Source: Acidimicrobiales bacterium
Lineage (GTDB): Bacteria > Actinomycetota > Acidimicrobiia > Acidimicrobiales > Bog-793
Direction of reading: 5' to 3'
Assembly (NCBI GenBank): GCA_030037405.1
Contig: JASHRK010000297.1
Span: forward strand, 1 to 6,059
DNA: 6,059 nucleotides
Positions 1-5,323 of the stretch are shown here, piece by piece. Within the stretch, counting starts at the first letter, position 1. The number at the start of each line of letters is the position of its first letter. The notes under the pieces are model-generated. The model was given only the letters and a program-made list of their open reading frames with translations. It was not told the origin of the DNA and did no database searches. Position numbers and translations under genes: made by a program.

Positions 1-1097
1 TCTCCTTCGAGGAGGCTGAACGAGACGTCGTCGACGACCGTGCGGACCCTGTGGTCAGGGCCCTTGTACGACTTCGTGAGGTTGCGGGCTTCGAGGACGG
101 CGACCGGCTCCTCCGAGGTGGCGGGATCCAAGGAGAGTGCAGTCGGTCGACGCGGCGTGGCCGTGACGCCGTTGGGTGCGTGGGGCGGCGGGGATGCGAG
201 GGGCGGCGGGGATGCGTGGGGCGCCGGGGATGCGTGGGGCGCCGGGGATGCGACGGGCGCCGAGAGGCGCCTCCCCTTGTTGTGACCCGACGGCACGGCG
301 GCAAGGAGGCGGCGGGTGTAGCCGTGGGTCGGGTGGGCGAGGACCTCGGCGGCCGGGCCGTACTCGACGAGGACGCCCTTTCGCATCACTGCGACACGGT
401 CGGCGAGGCGGCTCACGACAGAGAGGTCGTGGCTGATGACGACGAGTGCCTTGCCGCGCTCCTTCATGGACTCGAGAAGGGACAGGATCTGCGCCTGCAC
501 GGTCACGTCGAGGGCGGTCGTCGGCTCGTCGGCCACGACGAGGTCGGGATCGAGAGCGATGGCGGAGGCGATGAGCGCCCGCTGGCGGAGCCCCCCCGAC
601 AGCTGTTGGGGCAGCTGTCGGGCTCTCATCTCGGGCTCGGGGACGCCGACCGATCGCAAGAGCTCGATCACCTTCGCCCGTCGTGCGGCGGGGCCCCCGT
701 AGTGGTGCAGCCGGAGGGGCTCGGCGATCTCCCGGCCGACGGGCCGGAGGGCGTCGAGCGACACGAGCGCGTCCTGCAGCACGAAGCCGACGCCGACGCC
801 CCGGATCGCCCGCCACTGGCGCTCCGAGAGACGGCGCACGTCGTGGCCGTGCAGCTCGAGACGGCTCGCCATCACCGTCGAGCGGTCGCCGGTCAGGCCG
901 ACGAGCGTCCGCGCCGTGACGCTCTTGCCCGAGCCGGACTCTCCCACGATGCCGAGGCACTCGCCTGTCGCGACCTCGAAGGAGACTCCCTTGACGACAG
1001 CGGCGTCGAGGTCTGTCGCCGGGCCGAACCAGACCTGGAGGTCCTCGACGGCGATGACCTTCTCAGCGGCCTTGGCGCTCAATGTGTCAGTGTTCAT
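1..1097 (-). CDS. Dpp/Opp-type ABC transporter ATP-binding protein, fused two-domain form (3' end cut by window)
   Basis: Cytoplasmic ATPase that would power the importer formed with the two permeases upstream. The frame opens with ATG at 1097 and stays open to the window edge, giving 365 visible residues. The first ATPase domain is complete: Walker A GESGSGKS (52-59), Q-loop Q108, signature LSGGLRQR (166-173), Walker B DLVVADEP (185-192), D-loop ALDVT (195-199) and switch His223. It closes with a peptide-importer-like tail YTRRLLAAVP (260-269). A Pro/Ala/Ser/His-rich linker of about 60 residues follows, then a second domain starts (AVLEARNLTKSYKG, 333-346) and runs out of the window. This is the DppD-DppF fusion layout common in actinobacteria. 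The ATG overlaps the upstream permease stop (ATGA, 1094-1097), and GAAGGA at 1105-1110 gives a ribosome binding site 7 bases upstream. The family is sure; the transported substrate is unknown. Confidence 0.95.
   Translation of the reverse strand, partial: MNTDTLSAKAAEKVIAVEDLQVWFGPATDLDAAVVKGVSFEVATGECLGIVGESGSGKSVTARTLVGLTGDRSTVMASRLELHGHDVRRLSERQWRAIRGVGVGFVLQDALVSLDALRPVGREIAEPLRLHHYGGPAARRAKVIELLRSVGVPEPEMRARQLPQQLSGGLRQRALIASAIALDPDLVVADEPTTALDVTVQAQILSLLESMKERGKALVVISHDLSVVSRLADRVAVMRKGVLVEYGPAAEVLAHPTHGYTRRLLAAVPSGHNKGRRLSAPVASPAPHASPAPHASPPPLASPPPHAPNGVTATPRRPTALSLDPATSEEPVAVLEARNLTKSYKGPDHRVRTVVDDVSFSLLEG
175..264 (-). repeat. 18-bp in-frame tandem repeat encoding the interdomain linker
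   Basis: Five head-to-tail 18-bp units start at 175, 193, 211, 229 and 247. The units at 211 and 229 are identical (plus strand gatgcgtggggcgccggg) and the others differ at a few positions. Because 18 is a multiple of 3, the repeat keeps frame. On the minus strand it encodes hexapeptides of the form S-P-A-P-H-A or S-P-P-P-H-A, in the linker between the two ATPase domains. Unit gain or loss by slippage would alter linker length without breaking the protein. Confidence 0.9.
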
Positions 1098-1990
1098 GTC
1101 GAAATCCTTCCTTCGATGCCGCGCTGGATGTGCCGTCCGAGCGCTGTGGTTGCGAGAGAGGTGAGGACGATGACGGCGCCGGGTATCAGCTCGAGCCACC
1201 AGGCGACAGAGATGTAGTCGCGGCCCGCCGCCAGCATGGCGCCCCACTCCGGAGCGGGCGGCGCCGCCCCGAGCCCGAGAAACGACAGGGCGGACGCCCA
1301 CACGATCGCCTGCCCGACCCCGAGCGTCCCGAGCACGACAAGTGGTCGCATGGCGTTCGGGAGAACGTGGCGGAAGACGATCCGCTTCCGGCTGTGGCCG
1401 AGGACGCGGGCAGCCTCCACGTAAGGCGTGTCGCGCACGGCTATCACCTGGCCGCGGATCATGCGGGCGTACCCCGGGGCGGTGCCGATGCCGACGGCGA
1501 TGATGAGGCTCGTCACGCCGGCCCCGAACATCGCCACGAACAACAGGGCGAGGAGCATCGACGGGAAGGCGAACATGACCTCGAGGAAGCGACTGACGAC
1601 GGTGTCGATCCACTTGCTGCCAAGGCCGGCGGCGAGCCCGAGGATCATGCCGAGGGCGAGCCCCACCGCCGTCGCCGCGAGCCCGATGGAGAGCGACTCG
1701 CGGGCGCCGTACACCACGCGGGTGTAGACGTCCCGCCCGTTCTGGTCGGTCCCGAACAGATGGTGGATCGAAGGCGGCAGAAGCGTGGCCGCCTGGTCGA
1801 CTGTTAGCGGGTTCCCGTGAGCGAGGAGCGACGGCCGGATGACGGCCACGACGAGAATGGCGAGGAAAAGCCCCGCCAAGAGCGGTCCCACGCCCGGCCA
1901 GCGCCGCCGGCGGGCACCCACGTGCACGGCGCCGGGAGGTAGGTGCGGCTGCTCGTCCAGAGGAGTGATGGGTGCGTCGAGCAAGGTCAT
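1094..1990 (-). CDS. Dpp/Opp-type ABC transporter permease, DppC-like
   Basis: Integral membrane subunit of the importer, 298 residues, the usual length for DppC/OppC proteins. A Pro-rich cytoplasmic N-terminus with an Arg cluster (RRRR, 27-30) precedes the first membrane helix (about 35-51). The conserved block GTDQNGRDVYTRVVYGARES (80-99) leads into the core membrane domain. The EAA loop that docks on the ATPase is at about 190-212 (YVEAARVLGHSRKRIVFRHV, then LPN). The family block FLGLG...PPAPEWGAML lies at 237-253. The C-terminal tail (LGRHIQRGIEGR) departs from the usual GDxLRDxLDPR-like end. It starts 6 bases after the other permease's stop, with only a weak GAGGG (2002-2006) about 11 bases upstream, and its stop overlaps the ATPase start. 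It probably pairs with the DppB-like subunit in a heterodimer. Confidence 0.95.
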   Translation of the reverse strand: MTLLDAPITPLDEQPHLPPGAVHVGARRRRWPGVGPLLAGLFLAILVVAVIRPSLLAHGNPLTVDQAATLLPPSIHHLFGTDQNGRDVYTRVVYGARESLSIGLAATAVGLALGMILGLAAGLGSKWIDTVVSRFLEVMFAFPSMLLALLFVAMFGAGVTSLIIAVGIGTAPGYARMIRGQVIAVRDTPYVEAARVLGHSRKRIVFRHVLPNAMRPLVVLGTLGVGQAIVWASALSFLGLGAAPPAPEWGAMLAAGRDYISVAWWLELIPGAVIVLTSLATTALGRHIQRGIEGRIST

Positions 1991-1996
1991 CGCGAG

Positions 1997-2953
1997 CTAC
2001 GCCCTCTTCAGCCGGGGGTCGGCGACCTGGTACAGCAGGTCGACGGCGAGGTTGGCGACGACGTAGACGACGGCGACGACGAGCACGACTCCGATGGTGA
2101 GCGGCATGTCCTGCTGGGTGACGCCCTGCACGAGCACGTTGCCAAGCCCCTGCCGGGAAAAGAGCGTCTCCACGATGACGGCGCCGCTTATGAGCGAGCC
2201 GAGTGCCCATCCCGACATCGTCAGTCCGGGGAGGATGGCGTGGCGAAGGCCGTGGCGGAGCCGTACGCCCCAGTCGCCCATGCCCCGGGCTCTGGCCGTG
2301 GTCACGTACGGCTGCTCGAGGGCCGCCTCGAACTCCTCCCTCGTCACCTGGCCGATGAAGCCTGCGAGCGGTACGGCGAGCGTGAGCGACGGCAGTGCCA
2401 GCCCCTCGAAGCCGGTGCCTCCCGTGGCGGGGAAGATCCTCAAGTGGAACGCAAGGACTTCGAGGAGGAGGATCCCGAGCCAGTACTGCGGAAGCGACGC
2501 TGTGAGGATCTCGAGGCCCGAGCCGATCGATGAGGCGACCCGTCCGCGGCGGACGGTCACGATCGAGGAGAGCACCGCCAGCACCCAGGCAAGCACGAGA
2601 GAGCAGAGCGTGAGCTCCATCGTCGGCCCGACGTTCTGGCGGATGACCGTCGAGACCGCCTGCTGCTGGGAGGGCGAGTAGCCGAGGTTGCCCCTGACAA
2701 GGCGCCCGAGGTAGAGGAGGTACTGGACTACCAGGCTGTGGTCGAGGCCGTACTCACGGCTGACGTAGGCGAGCTCGGCACGGGTGGGGTGAGCCGCCGC
2801 TCCTCCCGCGTAGGCCATCGCAGGGCTCCCCGGCATGAGATGCAGCGAGAGGAAGGTCACCGTCGCTGCACCCCATACCACGAAGGCGGCGCCCCCGATC
2901 CGTCCTGCCACCCACCTCAGCCGGTGGACGGCCCGCAGCGAGCGGCTCGTCAC
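1997..2953 (-). CDS. Dpp/Opp-type ABC transporter permease, DppB-like
   Basis: Integral membrane subunit of the importer, 318 residues. The first membrane helix (about 20-38) is followed by HLMPGSPA (38-45), the DppB-type motif after helix 1, and then by a periplasmic/extracellular loop with the YGLDHSLVVQYLLYLGRLVRGNLGYS block (about 68-93). The EAA loop lies at about 214-243 (QPYVTTARARGMGDW, ending in RHAILPG). The C-terminal blocks ETLFSRQGLGNVL (262-274) and NLAVDLLYQVADPRLKRA (301-318) match the family ending closely. The start is GTG at 2953, overlapping the TGA of the binding-protein gene (GTGA, 2950-2953). No good Shine-Dalgarno is visible before it, so translation probably depends on coupling to the upstream gene. 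The family and topology class are clear; the substrate is not. Confidence 0.95.
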   Translation of the reverse strand: MTSRSLRAVHRLRWVAGRIGGAAFVVWGAATVTFLSLHLMPGSPAMAYAGGAAAHPTRAELAYVSREYGLDHSLVVQYLLYLGRLVRGNLGYSPSQQQAVSTVIRQNVGPTMELTLCSLVLAWVLAVLSSIVTVRRGRVASSIGSGLEILTASLPQYWLGILLLEVLAFHLRIFPATGGTGFEGLALPSLTLAVPLAGFIGQVTREEFEAALEQPYVTTARARGMGDWGVRLRHGLRHAILPGLTMSGWALGSLISGAVIVETLFSRQGLGNVLVQGVTQQDMPLTIGVVLVVAVVYVVANLAVDLLYQVADPRLKRA

Positions 2954-4611
2954 GAGATCCAGGTGCTGTAGAAGTCGGGCAGGCCGACGGCGTAGTCAGC
3001 CGAGACCCCGTGCGTGTTCGAGGCGATCGCGAGACGCTCCTCCGCTGGGTAGAGGTTGAGGATCCAGGCCTCTTTCGACACGATCGCCTGCGCCTCGTCG
3101 TACAGCTTCTGACGGATCGTCGGGTTCTGCTCGGCGAGGCCCTCGGCGAGCAGTGTGTCCAACTGCGGGTCCGACGAGTGCGAGGCATTCGTGCCGTAGT
3201 ACTTGAGCGCCTGGGTCGAGAAGAGCGTTCGGAGGACGTCAGGCGTGTTCGTGATCCAGTAGCCGCCCGCCAGCGTCTGGTACTTGCCGTTGCTCCAGAG
3301 GTCGTCGTAGGCCGTCGAGCTGAGCGGGTCGAGCGTCACGTCGAAACCCACCTTCTCCTCGGCCGCCTGGATGTCCTCGTAAAGGGTCAGGTCCTCGGAC
3401 GGGGTGTAGCCGGGATCCGAGTCGTAGGGAATGCTCACTGACAGCACCTGGCCGAGCTTGTTCGTGCGGTAGCCGTGGCTGTTGTGTCCCGTCCAGCCGG
3501 CCTCTTCGAGGAGTTGCTCGGCCTTCGCCGGGTCGTAGGAGTAGGCGTTCTGGAACGCCGAGTCGTAGTCGGGCGTGCCGGGGACGAGAGGGCTGCCCAC
3601 GTACGGGTAAGTGCCGAAGTAGGCGCTCTTCAGGGACGCCTTCTCGTTCGAGGCGTAAAGGAACGCCTGACGCACGTCGAGGCTCGTGAAGGGCGAGGCG
3701 GCGGCGTTCAGGATGATGCTGTTGGGGCTGCCCGGTCGCTCGTGGGTGAAGATCGTGATGTGCGAGGCGGCGGCCGACGCCCAGTCCTCGGCCGGCGGGT
3801 AGTAGATGACGTTCGCCTCGCCGTCCTGGAGGGCTGCCCACCTGACCGAGGCGTCAGGGACGATCTTCCAGATGATCTCCTTCAGGTAGGCGGGCCCGGT
3901 GTGAGGCGAGCCGGGGGGAGGCGAGTTGTAGTGCGGGTTGCGGACGAGGACGATCTCCTGGTTGGGGACGTAGCTCTTGATCTCGAACGGCCCCGACCCG
4001 ATCGGATCGTCGCAGTTGGCCGAGATCCCCCGAGCAAAGCCTTTCGGCGACTCGATGCCGATGTACGACTGCGCCATCACGTCGAGAAACGAGGAGTCGG
4101 GCGTCTTCAAGGTCACCTGCAGCACGTAGGGGCTCAACACCTTCGAGCTCTGGTAGAAGGGCGCGATATAGCCGCCATCGGTCGACGAATCGGTCTTCGG
4201 GTTGACGACGCGTTCGATGTTCGCCTGCACGGCGGCGGCGTTGAGCGGGGTCCCGTCGGTGAACCGGACGTTGTCGCGCAGCGTGAAGGTGTAGACGCGC
4301 CCGTTCGGCGAGATCGTCCAGGACTTGGCGAGCCAGGGCTCGATCTTGCCGTCGGGCCCCTCGTAGACGAGGTTGTCGGTGTACTGCGCGGCGATCATCG
4401 CCTGCGGGATGTCGCCGCCTATCTGCGGGTCGAGGCACGACTCCTCTCGATCCTCCAGGTAGACGAGAGTGCCGCCGCGCACAGGTTTCGAAGAGCTCGT
4501 GAGCGTGCTGCCGCCCGGCGGGCTTGCCGCCGAGCTCCCGCAGGCGGCGAGGACGAGACCAGAGGCTACCGCGGCGGCTAGAAGAGCGAGGAGGGATCGC
4601 TTATGTTTCAT
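2950..4611 (-). CDS. ABC transporter substrate-binding lipoprotein, peptide/nickel/opine family (SBP_bac_5)
   Basis: Captures the substrate outside the membrane and hands it to the permeases; 553 residues, normal for DppA/OppA-type proteins. The N-terminus is a lipoprotein signal: basic MKHKR, a hydrophobic stretch, then lipobox LAAC with the lipidated Cys at 24, followed by a Gly/Ser/Pro-rich tether. The mature domain opens with RGGTLVYLE (45-53). The family core YTFTLRDNVRFTDGTPLNAA is at 107-126, IGSGPFEIKSY at 204-214 and YSYDPAKAEQLLEEAGW at 357-373. Cys59 and Cys200 are the only other cysteines and could form a disulfide. The ATG at 4611 is chosen because GGAG (4619-4622) sits 7 bases upstream and the signal peptide begins there; an in-frame ATG at 4677 falls at the -10 box. 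From memory, the GGTLVYLE opening resembles binding proteins clustered with luciferase-like monooxygenases (TIGR04028 type), which agrees with the neighbours but is not proven. Confidence 0.95.
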   Translation of the reverse strand: MKHKRSLLALLAAAVASGLVLAACGSSAASPPGGSTLTSSSKPVRGGTLVYLEDREESCLDPQIGGDIPQAMIAAQYTDNLVYEGPDGKIEPWLAKSWTISPNGRVYTFTLRDNVRFTDGTPLNAAAVQANIERVVNPKTDSSTDGGYIAPFYQSSKVLSPYVLQVTLKTPDSSFLDVMAQSYIGIESPKGFARGISANCDDPIGSGPFEIKSYVPNQEIVLVRNPHYNSPPPGSPHTGPAYLKEIIWKIVPDASVRWAALQDGEANVIYYPPAEDWASAAASHITIFTHERPGSPNSIILNAAASPFTSLDVRQAFLYASNEKASLKSAYFGTYPYVGSPLVPGTPDYDSAFQNAYSYDPAKAEQLLEEAGWTGHNSHGYRTNKLGQVLSVSIPYDSDPGYTPSEDLTLYEDIQAAEEKVGFDVTLDPLSSTAYDDLWSNGKYQTLAGGYWITNTPDVLRTLFSTQALKYYGTNASHSSDPQLDTLLAEGLAEQNPTIRQKLYDEAQAIVSKEAWILNLYPAEERLAIASNTHGVSADYAVGLPDFYSTWIS

Positions 4612-4623
4612 TGGAGGTCTCCG
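4612..4623 (-). promoter_or_regulatory. Ribosome binding site of the substrate-binding protein gene
   Basis: On the minus strand, GGAG at 4622-4619 lies 7 bases before the ATG at 4611-4609. It decides for the start that begins the lipoprotein signal peptide, against the longer in-frame option at 4677. Confidence 0.7.
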
Positions 4624-4643
4624 TTTCGCAGGCTGATTTAACA

Positions 4644-4671
4644 CTATTTCGATTAGACCGATGGAAATAGT
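4644..4671. promoter_or_regulatory. Inverted repeat over the -10 box, candidate operator
   Basis: The arms ACTATTTC (4643-4650) and GAAATAGT (4664-4671) are perfect 8-bp inverted repeats separated by 13 bases, so the dyad spans 4643-4671. Inside, AT (4652-4653) and AT (4661-4662) add symmetry. The right arm covers most of the -10 hexamer (4667-4672) and the dyad centre at 4657 lies near the expected transcription start. That is a classic position for a repressor dimer that blocks RNA polymerase. The regulator gene is not in the window and I cannot assign its family. Confidence 0.6.
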
Positions 4672-4696
4672 AAGCATTCGCTTGTGATCCTGTCAA
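4667..4696 (-). promoter_or_regulatory. Sigma70-type promoter for the transporter operon
   Basis: On the minus strand a perfect -35 hexamer TTGACA (4696-4691) is followed, after an 18-bp spacer, by TACTAT (4672-4667), a 4/6 match to TATAAT. The surroundings are AT-rich against a GC-rich background. Transcription would start near 4660, giving a leader of about 50 bases before the binding-protein ATG at 4611. An 8-bp palindrome ACCCGGGT (4700-4707) sits just upstream of the -35. The promoter would let the transporter be expressed separately from the monooxygenase genes. Confidence 0.75.
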
Positions 4697-4746
4697 GGAA
4701 CCCGGGTGACTCTGTACGCGCGCCAGGGCCAGGAGGCGAGAGCCGG

Positions 4747-4774
4747 TCAGGCGTCAGCCGTCAGGCGTCAGCCG
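4747..4774. repeat. Tandem 14-bp direct repeat made of alternating heptamers
   Basis: Two perfect, adjacent copies of tcaggcgtcagccg occupy 4747-4760 and 4761-4774. Each splits into heptamers TCAGGCG and TCAGCCG, so the block reads as four TCAGSCG heptamers in a row. It is non-coding, between the flavin reductase stop and the promoter, about 50-75 bp upstream of the -35 box. It could bind an activator on one face of the helix or be a simple expansion; the sequence does not decide. Confidence 0.8.
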
Positions 4775-4816
4775 CCATCCGGCGACAGAGGTCAGCTGCG
4801 CCGCCGCCCGGGTGCT

Positions 4817-5323
4817 TCAGCCGCGCACTGCTCGCAAGAGGAGTGGCCCAGCAGCCTCGAGCCACTTCGCCACCACCGCGTCGAGGTCGCCGAAACGGTC
4901 TTCGGTGACGTACAGCCCACGCGTCGGAACCGACGCGCCGAGCTCGACGAGGAGCGGCCGGAGGTGGACCTCGGTGGCGAGGGAGTGGATCGGCGCCGCG
5001 CCGGTCATGACGGGGACGGCGACTGTGCCGGCGAGACCGTCGTTGCCATAGCGGTCGAGGAACACCTTGAGCAGTCCGGTGTACGTCGCCTTGTAGGTGG
5101 GTGAGGCGACCACCACGACGGAGCTCGTGGCAACGGTACGCAGCGCCTCTGCGACGGGCTCGGACTCCGAGTCGAGCAGTGCCGGCCCGAAGGCGGCGAG
5201 GTCGATGACCGCCGGCTCTCCGACGTCGCCGAGAAGGCCTCGCACGCCCGCGGCGACGGCGGCGCCGACGGCGAGGGTCCGTGAGCCCGCTTTCGGGTTC
5301 CCGACGACAAGCGTGAGCGTCAC
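4817..5323 (-). CDS. NAD(P)H-dependent FMN reductase, SsuE/MsuE-like
   Basis: Cytoplasmic flavodoxin-fold reductase of 168 residues that uses NAD(P)H to make reduced FMN for a partner monooxygenase. After the first beta strand, the FMN phosphate loop is GNPKAGSRT (8-16). The second flavin-binding segment is SPTYKATYTGLLKVFLD (74-90), a hallmark of this family. The segment TGAAPIHSLATEVHLRPLLV (107-126) matches the helix region used for tetramer formation and flavin transfer in SsuE-like enzymes. The start is GTG at 5323, because it overlaps the stop of the monooxygenase gene (GTGA, 5320-5323), has AGGAG at 5333-5337 nine bases upstream, and places the first strand (VTLTLVVG) right at the N-terminus. 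An open frame continues further upstream but only as a shadow of the monooxygenase. The overlap with the monooxygenase gene strongly implies the two work together. SsuE-type and MsuE-type cannot be separated here. Confidence 0.93.
   Translation of the reverse strand: MTLTLVVGNPKAGSRTLAVGAAVAAGVRGLLGDVGEPAVIDLAAFGPALLDSESEPVAEALRTVATSSVVVVASPTYKATYTGLLKVFLDRYGNDGLAGTVAVPVMTGAAPIHSLATEVHLRPLLVELGASVPTRGLYVTEDRFGDLDAVVAKWLEAAGPLLLRAVRG

Larger units (their letters stand above)
4612..4816. other. Intergenic control region between flavin reductase and transporter genes
   Basis: This 205-base gap is the only sizeable non-coding stretch. It holds, in minus-strand reading order, a GC-rich segment with a short hairpin (4771-4786), the 14-bp tandem repeat, the ACCCGGGT palindrome, the promoter with its overlapping inverted repeat, and the leader. 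No convincing intrinsic terminator (stem followed by a T-run) is visible after the reductase stop, so read-through from the monooxygenase genes into the transporter genes is possible. Confidence 0.7.

Noticed and set aside
166..270. Repeat at 175-264 as a CRISPR array or minisatellite outside genes
   Set aside because: There are no spacers, the period is 18 bp, and the block is in frame inside the ATPase gene.
55..960. Minus-strand open frame of 301 codons
   Set aside because: Out-of-frame shadow of the ATPase gene, with an Arg/Pro-rich product and no motifs. The true frame starts at 1097 and has no stop in the window.
51..1217. Long plus-strand open frame of 388 codons
   Set aside because: It is a shadow of the ATPase and permease genes. 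Its product shows no recognisable domain, while the opposite strand encodes complete Walker, signature and EAA motifs.
3475..4581. Long plus-strand open frame of 368 codons opposite the binding protein
   Set aside because: Low-complexity Arg/Val/Gly-rich product typical of antisense frames in GC-rich genes; the minus strand encodes a full-length lipoprotein.
4609..4677. Longer N-terminus for the binding protein from the ATG at 4677
   Set aside because: It would place 22 residues before the signal peptide, and the codons overlap the -10 box and the predicted transcription start.
4771..4786. Hairpin with 6-bp stem (one G-T pair) and 4-base loop as a terminator after the flavin reductase gene
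   Set aside because: The stem is short and no T-run follows on the minus strand.
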